A stretch of DNA of 64,000 nucleotides from Streptomyces sp. CC228A (GCF_021390935.1 NZ_JAJPUI010000001.1:992001-1056000), one strand, 5' to 3'. Positions 9,637-18,306 are shown, counted from the stretch's first letter. Program-made: numbers and translations. The notes: generated by a model from the letters alone, not told the origin.

Positions 9637-10533
9637 TCAGACCTGGGCGCCGGAGAGGCGCTCGACGGCCCGCAGCAGGGCGGAGTGGTCCAGGCCGCCG
9701 TCGCCCTGGGCGCGCAGGGAGGCGACCAGCTGGGCGACCACGGAGCCGACCGGCAGGGCCGCGCCGACGTTGCGGGCGGCGTCGGTGACGATGCCCATGT
9801 CCTTGTGGTGCAGGTCGATGCGGAAGCCCGGCGCGAAGTCGCGGGCCAGGAAGTTGTCCTTCTTGCGGGTCAGCACGGTGGAGCCGGCCAGGCCGCCGTT
9901 CAGCACGTCCAGGGCAGCCTTCAGGTCCACGCCGGACTTCTCCAGGAAGACCACGGCTTCGGCGCAGGCCTGGATGTTGACCGCCACGATCAGCTGGTTG
10001 GCGGCCTTGACGGTCTGGCCGGAGCCGTGCGGACCGCACAGCACGATGGTCTTGCCGAGCACCTCGAAGATCGGCTTCGCCTCGTCGAAGTCGGCCTGCC
10101 CGCCGCCGACCATGATGGACAGCACGGCCTCGATGGCGCCGGCCTCGCCGCCGGACACGGGGGCGTCCAGCACTCGGACGCCCTTCTCGGCGGCGGCCTT
10201 CGCCAGGTCCACCGAGGTCTGCGGGGTGATCGACGACATGTCGATGAGCAGGGCGCCCTGCCGGACGTTCTCCAGGATGCCGTCGGGGCCGTACGCGATG
10301 GCCTCGACCTGCGGGGACGCGGGCACCATCGTGATGACGACGTCGGCGTCGCGGACCGCCTCGGCGATCGAGGAGGCGGCGGTGCCGCCGGCCTTGGCGA
10401 GCCGGTCCAGCTTCTCCTGCTCCAGCGTGTAGCCGGTGACCGCGTAGCCGGCCTTGAGCAGGTTCTCGGACATGGGGGAGCCCATGATGCCGAGACCGAT
10501 CCAGGCGACCTTGGGCAGGGGGGTGGTGCTCAT
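9637..10533 (-). CDS. glxR: Tartronate semialdehyde (2-hydroxy-3-oxopropionate) reductase
   Basis: A 298-residue member of the beta-hydroxyacid dehydrogenase family that reduces tartronate semialdehyde to D-glycerate with NAD(P)H. The N-terminal Rossmann motif is WIGLGIMGSPMSENLLKAGY; the substrate loop is LDAPVSGGEAGAIEAVLSIM; the catalytic Lys lies in GSGQTVKAANQLIVAVN. The ATG at 10533 has GAGG upstream. It follows hyi by 35 bp on the same strand, so hyi-glxR form an operon driven from the tandem operators near 11442. It works directly after Gcl. Identification is firm. Confidence 0.93.
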   Translation of the reverse strand: MSTTPLPKVAWIGLGIMGSPMSENLLKAGYAVTGYTLEQEKLDRLAKAGGTAASSIAEAVRDADVVITMVPASPQVEAIAYGPDGILENVRQGALLIDMSSITPQTSVDLAKAAAEKGVRVLDAPVSGGEAGAIEAVLSIMVGGGQADFDEAKPIFEVLGKTIVLCGPHGSGQTVKAANQLIVAVNIQACAEAVVFLEKSGVDLKAALDVLNGGLAGSTVLTRKKDNFLARDFAPGFRIDLHHKDMGIVTDAARNVGAALPVGSVVAQLVASLRAQGDGGLDHSALLRAVERLSGAQV

Positions 10534-10568
10534 GAGGGTTACCTCTTTCGAAAAGCTCGCGGGGTGAG

Positions 10569-11426
10569 TCAGTGGGCGGCGCGCAGCTCGCGCGGCAGCC
10601 AGTCGAAGCTCTCGGCGCTCGGGCGGTCGCCGGCCTTGTACTCCAGGCCGGTCCAGCCGTCGTAGCCGCGCTCGCGCAGCCGCAGCAGCAGGGCCGAGAG
10701 GTCGAGGTCGCCGGTGCCCGGCGCACCGCGGCCCGGGTTGTCGGCGATCTGGACGTGCCCGGTCTTCTCCGCGTACGCGTCGATCACGGCTTCCAGGTCC
10801 TCGCCGTTCATCGCCAGGTGGTAGAGGTCCAGCAGGAACCGGGCGTTGCCGAGGCCCGTGGCCTCGTTGACCCGGTCGACGACCTGGACCGCGGCCGGGG
10901 CGCTGACCAGCGGGTAGTGCGGCGACTCCGGCGCGTTGAGCGCCTCCACCAGCAGGATCGCCCCGATCCGGTCGGCGGCGCGGGCCGCCAGGACCAGGTT
11001 CTCCAGGGCGAGCGCGTCCTGCTCGGCCGGGTCGGCGCCGTCCACGCGGTTGCCGTACAGCGCGTTCAGTGCCTTGCAGCCGACCGAGGCGGCGAAGTCG
11101 GCCGCCACGTCGATGTTGGCGCGGAAGCGCTCCGACTCCTCACCGGGCACGGAGAGGGCGCCGCGGTCCGGCCCTGGCAGCCGGCCGGCGTAGAAGTTCA
11201 GCCCCACCAGCTGCGTACCGGCGTCGTCCAGCGCCTTCTTCAGGGCGTCGAGCTCGCTCCGGGCGGGCGTGGGCGTCTCGATCCAGGGCCACCACAGCTC
11301 CACCGCGGTGAAGCCGGCCGCCGCGGCGGCGGCGGGGCGCTCCAGCAGCGGAAGCTCGGTGAAGAGGATCGACAGGTTCACATCGAAGCGCTGGGCCTTG
11401 CCTGCGTCTTCCGAAAAGCGGGCCAT
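10569..11426 (-). CDS. hyi: Hydroxypyruvate isomerase (TIM-barrel)
   Basis: A 285-residue xylose-isomerase-like TIM barrel interconverting hydroxypyruvate and tartronate semialdehyde. The ATG at 11426 gives MARFSEDAGKAQRFDVNLSI, with AAGGAG upstream. Family motifs include AAAGFTAVELWWPWIET, a metal-site LLVEALNAPESPHYPLVSAP, the FLLDLYHLAMNGEDLE stretch and VQIADNPGRGAPGTGDLD with an acidic C-terminal site in GWTGLEYKAGDRPSAES. It is first in the hyi-glxR operon, and its ribosome site sits next to the proximal operator. It is divergent from the small thiamine-binding-like gene. Confidence 0.92.
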   Translation of the reverse strand: MARFSEDAGKAQRFDVNLSILFTELPLLERPAAAAAAGFTAVELWWPWIETPTPARSELDALKKALDDAGTQLVGLNFYAGRLPGPDRGALSVPGEESERFRANIDVAADFAASVGCKALNALYGNRVDGADPAEQDALALENLVLAARAADRIGAILLVEALNAPESPHYPLVSAPAAVQVVDRVNEATGLGNARFLLDLYHLAMNGEDLEAVIDAYAEKTGHVQIADNPGRGAPGTGDLDLSALLLRLRERGYDGWTGLEYKAGDRPSAESFDWLPRELRAAH

Positions 11427-11441
11427 GAGGGGCGGCGCTCC

Positions 11442-11506
11442 TTCCGTATTGCGGAAGTTCATTTCTGCGTGATGGAAGAGTGCAAGTGAAGCGGGTCCCT
11501 TGTCAA
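11442..11506 (-). promoter_or_regulatory. hyi-glxR promoter with tandem TTCC-N7-GGAA operators
   Basis: On the minus strand TTGACA (11501-11506), an 18-bp spacer and CACTCT (11477-11482) form the promoter. Operators TTCTGCGTGATGGAA (11463-11477) and TTCCGTATTGCGGAA (11442-11456), read on the plus strand, start 21 bp apart just downstream of the -10 box, the same geometry as at gcl. Confidence 0.7.
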
Positions 11507-11555
11507 GGCCCACCCGAGGGGTGGACGGCCTCGCGCGCGGAGATACCGTGAGCTC

Positions 11556-11810
11556 ATGGAACGATTGAGGGTCGAGTTCACGACAGAACCGTTCGACCTC
11601 GACGAGGCACCGGCCCACGCCGTCGTGGCCCGCGAGGTCATCCAGGGCGCCGCACTGGACGCCGTCGACGTCGGACCGTTCGGCAACACGGCGGAAGGCG
11701 GCGCCGACGCGGTGCTCGCCGCCGTCGACACCCTGCTGCGCCGCGCCCTGGAGGCCGGGGCGACCCGGGTCTCGCTCCAGGTCAACGTGATCGGGGAGGC
11801 CCGCCCATGA
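11556..11810 (+). CDS. MTH1187/thiamine-binding-like small protein, 84 aa
   Basis: ATG at 11556. The 84-residue protein starts MERLRVEFTTEPFDLDEAPA and has VDVGPFGNTAEGGADAVLAA and a C-terminal strand TRVSLQVNVIGEARP. The ferredoxin-like alternation and the conserved GPFGNTAEG loop resemble the MTH1187/YkoF-type (DUF77) family, some members of which bind thiamine-like ligands. Its TGA overlaps the ATG of the next gene (ATGA), so it is translated together with the HTH regulator and may be a ligand partner for it, which is inference. It is divergent from hyi. Confidence 0.65.
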   Translation: MERLRVEFTTEPFDLDEAPAHAVVAREVIQGAALDAVDVGPFGNTAEGGADAVLAAVDTLLRRALEAGATRVSLQVNVIGEARP

Positions 11811-12196
11811 GCGCCGCCGACCACGTGTCCGCCGACCACCCGCTGGTCGCCGCGGTGAAGCCGCTGGTCGACGCCATGGGCGGGCGGATGCTGCTGCCCG
11901 GGCAGGCCGGCCCCGACGACGTGGTGCTCGCGTGGGAGGGCGAGGACGTCCTCGCCGTACGCCTGCCGCAGCTCGCCGACTCCCTGGACCACATCCTCGC
12001 CGCCCTGGAGCGGCGCCACGGCATGCCGCTGTCGGACCTGGACCGCAAGAGCAAGCAGGAGATCGTGCGGAGCCTGGAGGCCCGCGGCGCCTTCTCGGTG
12101 CGGCACGGCGTGGAGACCGTGGCCGGCGCCCTCGGCGTCAGTCGGTTCACCGTCTACAACTACCTGAACAGGGAGAACGCGGCGAAGGGCACGTAG
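11807..12196 (+). CDS. Small HTH regulator with DauR/YheO-type C-terminal helix-turn-helix
   Basis: A 129-residue protein from ATG 11807. The N-terminal half (DHPLVAAVKPLVDAMGGRML...) has the flavour of a small sensing domain. The C-terminal 55 residues (DRKSKQEIVRSLEARGAFSV, then RHGVETVAGALGVSRFTVYN) match the Fis-like HTH_22 domain in the DauR/YheO family, with the recognition helix SRFTVYNYLNRE. It is coupled to the thiamine-binding-like gene and lies just upstream of the uraD operon. That makes it the best local candidate for binding the TTCAAC-type palindrome. Ligand unknown. Confidence 0.72.
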   Translation: MSAADHVSADHPLVAAVKPLVDAMGGRMLLPGQAGPDDVVLAWEGEDVLAVRLPQLADSLDHILAALERRHGMPLSDLDRKSKQEIVRSLEARGAFSVRHGVETVAGALGVSRFTVYNYLNRENAAKGT

Positions 12197-12424
12197 GGGC
12201 TCAAGGGAGCCTCCAGCGCGGTCGGCGAGACTGCTCCGCGCGGGTGCCCGGCCGCCGTCCGGCCGGTGCCGGGCCGGGTGCCCGGGTGGTCCCGGGCCGG
12301 GTCACGGGTTGCCCGGAGCCGGGATTCCCAGCCGGTCCCCGACCGGTTCCCGGGTGGTCCGCGACCGGTGTGCGGACGGTTTCCTGGCGGTGTCCGAGAG
12401 GCAACGTACGTGTCACACAGATTT

Positions 12425-12466
12425 TTCAACAAAGTGTTGACGTACTTCGCCGCAGGGCGTTAGCTA
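12425..12466 (+). promoter_or_regulatory. uraD operon promoter with TTCAAC-type operator over the -35 box
   Basis: TTGACG (12437-12442), an 18-bp spacer and TAGCTA (12461-12466). The palindrome TTCAACAAAGTGTTGAC (12425-12441) overlaps the -35 box, a repressor-type position. Its reverse complement differs at only one internal position from the catalase site. Confidence 0.65.
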
Positions 12467-12514
12467 TCCGCAGCCCGTCCGAAGCACAGCGAAAAACAGC
12501 CACGGAGGCTCCCC

Positions 12515-13036
12515 GTGACTTCGAGTACCTCACCGGGCATCGCCCGGTTCAACACCTCCGCGGACAGCGACGCGCTCGCCGCCCTGCACGAGGTGTGCGC
12601 CAGCTCGGCATGGGGGAGCAGGCTGCTCGCCCAGCGCCCGTACGCCACCGCCGACGACCTCCTGCGCGCCAGCGACGCCGCCATGGCGGAGCTCACCGCC
12701 GAGGACCTCGCCGAGGCGATGGCCGGGCACCCGCCGATCGGCCGCCCGAAGCCCGGCGACCCGACCTCGGCCCGCGAGCAGAGCGGGATGGCCGGCGCCT
12801 CCGAGGACCTCAAGGCGGAGATGCTCGAACTGAACCTGGCGTACCAGGAGAGGTTCGGCCACGTCTTCCTCATCTGCGCCACCGGCAGGACCGGCGAGCA
12901 GATGCGCGACGCCGTACGCGAGCGGATCGGCAACACGCCCGAGCAGGAGCGCGAGATCGTCCGCACCGAACTGGGCAGGATCAACCGTATCCGCCTGACC
13001 CGGCTCGTGGAGCGACTGGAGGAAGAACCCGCATGA
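12515..13036 (+). CDS. uraD: OHCU decarboxylase (2-oxo-4-hydroxy-4-carboxy-5-ureidoimidazoline decarboxylase)
   Basis: A 173-residue enzyme that decarboxylates OHCU to S-allantoin. The GTG at 12515 follows GGAGG at optimal spacing. Motifs include the catalytic-His segment MAGHPPIGRPKPG, the EQSGMAG loop and NLAYQERFGHVFLICATGRT, all typical of the all-helical UraD family. It is first in the uraD-uraH-uricase operon; its TGA overlaps the next ATG. The operon is transcribed from the promoter at 12425-12466. Identification is firm. Confidence 0.93.
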   Translation: MTSSTSPGIARFNTSADSDALAALHEVCASSAWGSRLLAQRPYATADDLLRASDAAMAELTAEDLAEAMAGHPPIGRPKPGDPTSAREQSGMAGASEDLKAEMLELNLAYQERFGHVFLICATGRTGEQMRDAVRERIGNTPEQEREIVRTELGRINRIRLTRLVERLEEEPA

Positions 13037-13422
13037 GTACAGCAAGCACCGCCTCGGTGTCCACGCACATCCTGGACACCAGCCGCGGCCGCCCCGCCGA
13101 GGGCGTCGCCGTCTCGCTCGCGGCCCGTGCCGGCCGCGACGCGCAGTGGGTGGCGCTCGGCGGCTCGGCGACCGACGCGGACGGGCGCTGCAAGGACCTC
13201 CCGGCCCTGCCGGAAGGCACGACCCACGTACGTCTCGACTTCGACACCGAGACGTACTTCGTCAAGAAGCAAGCCGAGGCACAGCAGGACGCCCCCGCGA
13301 CACGGGACAGCGGCGTGTTCTTCCCCGAGGTGGCGATCACCTTCGCCGTCATGGCGGGCGAGCACTACCACGTACCGCTGCTGCTCAACCCGTTCGGCTA
13401 CTCCGTTTACCGAGGGAGCTAG
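13033..13422 (+). CDS. uraH: 5-Hydroxyisourate hydrolase (transthyretin-related)
   Basis: A 129-residue transthyretin-like protein that hydrolyses 5-hydroxyisourate, the uricase product, to OHCU. It contains the N-terminal signature VSTHILDTSRGRPAEGVAV with its active-site His, and ends YHVPLLLNPFGYSVYRGS, the diagnostic YRGS C-terminus. The ATG at 13033 overlaps the uraD stop. It is slightly longer than the 110-120 residues of most homologues because of an insert between the two central strands (KKQAEAQQDAPATRDSG). Firm. Confidence 0.93.
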   Translation: MSTASTASVSTHILDTSRGRPAEGVAVSLAARAGRDAQWVALGGSATDADGRCKDLPALPEGTTHVRLDFDTETYFVKKQAEAQQDAPATRDSGVFFPEVAITFAVMAGEHYHVPLLLNPFGYSVYRGS

Positions 13423-13430
13423 CGAAGACC

Positions 13431-14354
13431 ATGCCCACGATTCTCGGCCAGAACCAGTACGGCAAGTCTGAGAACCGCGTCGTGAAGATCACGCGGGACG
13501 GCGCCACCCACCACATCAAGGACCTCAACGTCTCCGTCGCCCTCTCCGGCGACATGGACGACGTCCACTACTCCGGCTCGAACGCCAACGTCCTCCCCAC
13601 CGACACCACCAAGAACACGGTGTACGCGTTCGCCAAGGAGTACGGCATCGAGTCCGCCGAGCAGTTCGGCATCCACCTCGCCCGGCACTTCGTGACCAGC
13701 CAGGAGCCCATCCACCAGGCCCGCATCCGCATCGAGGAGTACGCCTGGGAGCGCATCGCCACGTCCGACGCCAACTCCAAGTTCATCGGCGCCGACGAGG
13801 TCAAGCACTCCTTCGTACGCAAGGGCCAGGAGACCCGCGTCACCGAGATCACCTACGACGGTGAGAAGTGGCAGGTCATATCCGGCCTCAAGGACCTCGT
13901 CGTCATGAACTCCACCAACTCGGAGTTCTGGGGCTACGTGAAGGACAAGTACACCACCCTCCAGGAGGCGTACGACCGGATCCTCGCCACCCAGGTCTCC
14001 GGCCGCTGGCGGTTCAACTGGACCGACGACGAGCAGCGCATGCCCCACTGGGAGAAGTCCTACGAGCAGGTCAAGAAGCACATGCTCCAGGCCTTCGCGG
14101 AGACCTACTCCCTGTCGCTCCAGCAGACGCTGTACCAGATGGGCGCGCGGATCATCAACAACCGCTCGGAGATCGACGAGGTCCGCTTCTCGCTCCCGAA
14201 CAAGCACCACTTCCTCGTGGACCTGGAGCCCTTCGGCCTCAAGAACGACAACGAGGTCTACTTCGCCGCCGACCGCCCCTACGGGCTCATCGAGGCGACG
14301 ATCCTCCGGGACGGCGCCGAGGCGCACATCCCGGTGGACATGACCAACCTGTGA
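13431..14354 (+). CDS. pucL: Uricase (urate oxidase, cofactor-free)
   Basis: A 307-residue tunnelling-fold enzyme that oxidises urate with O2 to 5-hydroxyisourate and H2O2. ATG at 13431, 8 bp after the uraH stop. Motifs: active-site Lys-Thr region NVLPTDTTKNTVYAFAKEYG, the VKHSFVRKGQETRV strand, LVVMNSTNSEFWGYVKDKYT and the WTDDEQRMPHWEKSYE helix. The C-terminal substrate region is RYEVDEVRFSLPNKH-like (SEIDEVRFSLPNKHHFLVDL). It is last in the operon, followed by a strong hairpin. Its H2O2 is probably removed by the co-regulated catalase. Confidence 0.95.
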   Translation: MPTILGQNQYGKSENRVVKITRDGATHHIKDLNVSVALSGDMDDVHYSGSNANVLPTDTTKNTVYAFAKEYGIESAEQFGIHLARHFVTSQEPIHQARIRIEEYAWERIATSDANSKFIGADEVKHSFVRKGQETRVTEITYDGEKWQVISGLKDLVVMNSTNSEFWGYVKDKYTTLQEAYDRILATQVSGRWRFNWTDDEQRMPHWEKSYEQVKKHMLQAFAETYSLSLQQTLYQMGARIINNRSEIDEVRFSLPNKHHFLVDLEPFGLKNDNEVYFAADRPYGLIEATILRDGAEAHIPVDMTNL

Positions 14355-14370
14355 CCGAGGCCCCCTGACC

Positions 14371-14419
14371 CGGTCGGCCGTCCGCGCCGCCTCGGCGGGT
14401 CGGGGCGGACGGCCGACCG
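14371..14419 (+). terminator. Terminator after uricase
   Basis: A perfect 15-bp stem (14371-14385 with 14405-14419). A TTGACA hexamer follows at 14424, so the deaminase gene downstream may have its own promoter, though no good -10 box is seen. Confidence 0.75.
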
Positions 14420-14564
14420 CCCCTTGACAACATTCTCTCGGCACCCGCAGCCACCCGGCCGCGGCACTCAACAACCCCAGGGTCCTGCCGTGCCCTCACC
14501 TCCCCCGCCTCCCGGCCCCGGCCGGGCGGGGGACCCCCCGGTTCGACAAGAAGGACGCACCGCC

Positions 14565-15953
14565 ATGGCACCTTCGGCAGCAGCCCAGCGCATCGTGATC
14601 GAGAACTGCGCGATCGCGACCGTCGACGCCCAGGACACCGAGTACGCCTCGGGCCACGTCGTCATCGCGGACAACAGGATCGAGTCGGTCGGCGCGGGCC
14701 GGGCCCCCGCGGGCCTCGAGAACGTGGTCCGGCGCATCGACGCCTCCGGCCACCTCGCCACCCCGGGCCTGATCAACACGCACCACCACTTCTACCAGTG
14801 GATCACCCGCGGCCTCGCCACCGACCACAACCTCTTCAACTGGCTCGTCGCCCTCTACCCCACCTGGGCGCGGATCGACGAGGAGATGGTCCACGCGGCC
14901 GCCCAGGGCTCCCTCGCGATGATGGCCCGCGGCGGCGTGACCACCGCCATGGACCACCACTACGTCTTCCCGCACGGCTCCGGCGACCTCTCCGGCGCCA
15001 TCATCCGGGCCGCCCGCGACATGGGTGTCCGCTTCACCCTGGCCCGCGGCTCCATGGACCGCAGCGCCAAGGACGGCGGCCTGCCGCCGGACTTCGCCGT
15101 CGAGACCCTCGAAGGCGCCCTCGCCGCCACCGAGGAGACCGTCAGGAAGCACCACGACGCCTCCTTCGACGCGATGACCCAGGTCGCCGTGGCGCCCTGC
15201 TCGCCCTTCTCCGTCTCCACCGAACTCCTCAGGCAGGGCGCGGAACTCGCCCGCCGCCTCGGCGTGCGCATGCACACCCACGGCTCGGAGACCGTGGAGG
15301 AGGAGAAGTTCTGCCACGAACTCTTCGGCATGGGCCCCACCGACTACTTCGAGTCCACCGGCTGGCTCGGCGAGGACGTGTGGATGGCGCACTGCGTCCA
15401 CATGAACGACTCCGACATCGAGGCGTTCGCCCGTACCAGGACCGGTGTCGCCCACTGCCCGTCGTCCAACGCCCGCCTCGCCGCCGGCATCGCCCGCGTC
15501 CCCGACATGCTCGCCGCCGGCGTGCCCGTCGGCCTCGGCGTCGACGGCACCGCCTCCAACGAGTCCGGTGAGCTCCACACCGAGCTGCGCAACGCCCTGC
15601 TGATCAACCGGCTCGGCGCCCACCGCGAAGCCGCCCTCAACGCCCGCCAGGCCCTGCGCCTCGGCACGTACGGCGGTGCCCAGGTCCTCGGCCGCGCCGA
15701 CCAGACCGGTTCGCTGGAGCCCGGCAAGCTCGCCGACCTCGTGCTGTGGAAGCTGGACACCCTCGCCCACGCCTCCATCGCCGACCCGGTCACCGCACTC
15801 GTCTTCGGCGCGGCCGCCCCGGTCACCGCGTCGTTCGTCGACGGCCGCCAGATCGTCGAGGACGGCAGGCTGCTGACCGCCGACGAGGACGCCATCGCCC
15901 GCTCCACCCGCGACGAGGCGCAGCGCCTCGCCCGTATCGCCGCCCAGGGCTGA
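14565..15953 (+). CDS. 8-oxoguanine/guanine-type deaminase (amidohydrolase family)
   Basis: A 462-residue TIM-barrel metal-dependent deaminase. The ATG at 14565 has AAGGA upstream. Metal ligands and active-site blocks are visible: INTHHHFYQWITRGLATDHN, VRMHTHGSETVEEEKFCHEL, WMAHCVHMNDSDIEAF and GLGVDGTASNESGELHTELR. The HHHF and HGSET forms match the 8-oxoguanine deaminase/hydroxyatrazine hydrolase-like group better than classic guanine deaminase. In this context it probably feeds xanthine or a hydroxylated purine toward urate. The exact substrate is inferred. Confidence 0.85.
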   Translation: MAPSAAAQRIVIENCAIATVDAQDTEYASGHVVIADNRIESVGAGRAPAGLENVVRRIDASGHLATPGLINTHHHFYQWITRGLATDHNLFNWLVALYPTWARIDEEMVHAAAQGSLAMMARGGVTTAMDHHYVFPHGSGDLSGAIIRAARDMGVRFTLARGSMDRSAKDGGLPPDFAVETLEGALAATEETVRKHHDASFDAMTQVAVAPCSPFSVSTELLRQGAELARRLGVRMHTHGSETVEEEKFCHELFGMGPTDYFESTGWLGEDVWMAHCVHMNDSDIEAFARTRTGVAHCPSSNARLAAGIARVPDMLAAGVPVGLGVDGTASNESGELHTELRNALLINRLGAHREAALNARQALRLGTYGGAQVLGRADQTGSLEPGKLADLVLWKLDTLAHASIADPVTALVFGAAAPVTASFVDGRQIVEDGRLLTADEDAIARSTRDEAQRLARIAAQG

Positions 15954-16042
15954 GCCCGGAAGCGATCCGCAGCAGACCAGCCGAGGGGGACGGCCCTCGG
16001 CCGGTCCGCCGCTGCCCCGGACAGGGGCCGCGGCACGCCGGA

Positions 16043-16082
16043 CCGGGGGGTGTCCGTACCGAGAGGTACGGCCACCCCCCGG
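16043..16082 (+). terminator. Long hairpin terminator after the deaminase gene
   Basis: CCGGGGGGTG pairs with CACCCCCCGG, then CCGTACC with GGTACGG around a GAGA tetraloop, with one mismatch between the two stem parts. Confidence 0.8.
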
Positions 16083-16236
16083 AACGGTAAGGGGCCCGCA
16101 CGCACCCCGCCCTCCGCGCCCCCTCTCCCGCACCCGCGGACCCCTCGCACCCCCCCACCGACCTCCCGCATCACCAGCAGCACCTCCCTGAAACCCGCGT
16201 CGCCGCCGACGCGTTTAACCGACCGGAGGAACCGCC

Positions 16237-17652
16237 GTGGCCGCCACGCCAAGGTCCGACAACGATGCAGGCACCCCACCCGCCACCGACCGCAGACACC
16301 CGGTCGACGAGAAGCTGCCGCCCCTGAAGATGCTCACCAGCGGCCTGCAGCACGTGGCCGCCATGTACGCGGGGGTGGTGGCGCCGCCCCTGATCGTCGG
16401 AGCGGCCGTCGGGCTCTCCGCGGCCGAACTCACCTTCCTCACCGGCGCCAGCCTCTTCACCGCCGGTCTCGCCACCTTCCTCCAGACGCTGGGCGTGTGG
16501 AAGATCGGCGCCCGGCTGCCGTTCGTCAACGGCGTCACGTTCGCCGGAGTGGCCCCCATGCTGGCCATCGTCGACACGACGGAGGACAAGGCCGACGCGC
16601 TCCCCGTCATCTTCGGCGCCATCATCGTCGCGGGCCTGCTCGGCTTCGTCGCGGCACCCTGGTTCAGCCGGCTGGTGCGCTTCTTCCCGCCCGTCGTCAC
16701 CGGCACCGTCATCACCCTCATCGGCGTCTCGCTCCTGCCGGTCGCCTTCGGATGGGCCCAGGGCCCGAACCCGGCGGCCGACGACTACGGCTCGACCACC
16801 TACCTCGCCCTCGCCGCGGCGACCCTGCTGATCGTCCTCCTCCTGCGCCGCTTCACCCGCGGCTTCGTCAAGCAGATCGCGGTCCTCATCGGACTGGTCC
16901 TCGGCACCCTCCTGGCGATCCCCTTCGGTGCCGCGGACTTCACCGCCGTGGCCGAGGCCCCCCTCGTCGGCTTCCCGACCCCGTTCCACTTCGGCGCCCC
17001 GCAGTTCGCGGCCGCCGCGATCATCTCCATGTGCGTGGTCATGGTCGTCTCCATGACGGAGTCGACCGCCGACATGCTCGCCCTCGGCGAGATCGTCGAC
17101 AAGCCCGCCGACGAGAAGACCATCGCCGCCGGCCTGCGCGCCGACACCCTGGGCTCCGCCCTCAGCCCCCTCTTCAACGGCTTCATGTGCAGCGCCTTCG
17201 CCCAGAACGTCGGGCTCGTCGCCATGACCCGGATCCGCAGCCGCTTCGTGGTGGCGGCCGGCGGCGGGCTGCTGGTCCTGATGGGCCTCTGCCCGGTCGC
17301 CGCCGCCCTCATCGCGGTCGTCCCCCGCCCCGTGCTGGGCGGCGCCGGCGTCGTGCTCTTCGGCTCGGTGGCCGCCAGCGGCATCCAGACGCTCGTCAAG
17401 GCCGGCCTCGACAAGGACAACAACGTCCTGATCGTCGCCGTCTCCCTCGCCGTCGGCATCATCCCCATCACGGCGCCGGAGTTCTACCACGCCTTCCCGG
17501 AGACCGCGAAGATCATCCTGGACTCCGGCATCTCCACCGGCTGCGTCGCCGCCGTCCTGCTCAACCTCGTCTTCAACCACCTCGGCGGCGCCCGCAGCCG
17601 CGAGGCCGCCGACGTCACCTCGCCCATGGAACCGACCGCCACCGTCCACTGA
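16237..17652 (+). CDS. Xanthine/uric acid:cation symporter (NCS2/NAT family)
   Basis: A 471-residue integral membrane permease with about 14 hydrophobic segments. The GTG at 16237 has GGAGGA upstream. The family signature QNVGLVAMTRIRSR fits the NAT motif with Gln first, typical of xanthine/urate carriers; the earlier HVAAMYAGVVAPPLIVGAAV and MTESTADMLALGEIV segments also match. It sits at the end of the urate block, separated from the deaminase by a terminator and a 280-bp gap, and convergent with the exonuclease gene. Substrate preference between xanthine and urate is not decided by sequence. Confidence 0.9.
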   Translation: MAATPRSDNDAGTPPATDRRHPVDEKLPPLKMLTSGLQHVAAMYAGVVAPPLIVGAAVGLSAAELTFLTGASLFTAGLATFLQTLGVWKIGARLPFVNGVTFAGVAPMLAIVDTTEDKADALPVIFGAIIVAGLLGFVAAPWFSRLVRFFPPVVTGTVITLIGVSLLPVAFGWAQGPNPAADDYGSTTYLALAAATLLIVLLLRRFTRGFVKQIAVLIGLVLGTLLAIPFGAADFTAVAEAPLVGFPTPFHFGAPQFAAAAIISMCVVMVVSMTESTADMLALGEIVDKPADEKTIAAGLRADTLGSALSPLFNGFMCSAFAQNVGLVAMTRIRSRFVVAAGGGLLVLMGLCPVAAALIAVVPRPVLGGAGVVLFGSVAASGIQTLVKAGLDKDNNVLIVAVSLAVGIIPITAPEFYHAFPETAKIILDSGISTGCVAAVLLNLVFNHLGGARSREAADVTSPMEPTATVH

Positions 17653-17715
17653 AGCACCCCGCCCCCAGGGGCACACCGCCTACCGAAGCGACCGCGCCGG
17701 CCCGGGGAGTGGCTT

Positions 17716-18306
17716 TCACACCCCGGGCCACGCCATGAGGTTGCCGAACAGCTCGGCCTGCTCCACGGCGTCGTCCAGGGCGTGGTGGGTGTGCCGCCGG
17801 GACGGCAGCAGCTCCCTCGGCATCGTCCGCTTCGCGACCGCCCGCAGCGGCTGCCGGGCCTTGGCCGCGTACAGCGTCTTCATGTCCAGGCAGCCCGCGT
17901 GCTCGAACGGGCTGCTCCCGGTGAAACGCATCAGGTACCAGTACAGGAACATCCAGTCGTACGCCGCGGGGTAGCCGCACATCACCGGCTGCGCGCCCCG
18001 GCTCACCTCCCCCACCCACTGCGCGAACTCCCGCAGCGCAGCCGCCGGTTCGGCGCCCTCGGCACACAGCCGCTCCCGGTCCAGCCCGCTCACCGCCAGC
18101 GCTTCCGCGACGTACTCCCCGCTGATGGGGCGCAGCTCCCGGTAGAACGTGTCCGCCTCCGGGTCGGCCGGCGTGTACCCGTCGGCGTCCTGCCGTCCGG
18201 CGACGGCGGCACCGAGGCTGAGCATCGAGTACGGCCCCGGGATCGGCCCGTCGACCTCGATGTCGACGGAGATGTACAGACTGGGGCGGGAGCGATACGC
18301 GGCCAT
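17716..18306 (-). CDS. DnaQ-like 3'-5' exonuclease
   Basis: A 196-residue single-domain DEDD exonuclease. Exo I is YISVDIEVDGPIPGPYS (D and E), Exo II lies in VMCGYPAAYDWMFLYWYLMR (D), and Exo III is HHALDDAVEQAELFGNL (H and D), the DEDDh pattern. The ATG at 18306 (MAAYRSRPS) is preferred; an ATG four codons earlier is possible and neither has a strong ribosome site. The substrate (RNA or DNA) is unknown. Convergent with the permease, 64 bp away. Confidence 0.85.
   Translation of the reverse strand: MAAYRSRPSLYISVDIEVDGPIPGPYSMLSLGAAVAGRQDADGYTPADPEADTFYRELRPISGEYVAEALAVSGLDRERLCAEGAEPAAALREFAQWVGEVSRGAQPVMCGYPAAYDWMFLYWYLMRFTGSSPFEHAGCLDMKTLYAAKARQPLRAVAKRTMPRELLPSRRHTHHALDDAVEQAELFGNLMAWPGV

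Noticed and set aside
12197..12514. Possible gene in the GC-rich 317-bp gap before uraD
   Set aside because: Only repeated CGGGTGGTCC-like sequence and the uraD promoter are present; frames lack starts.
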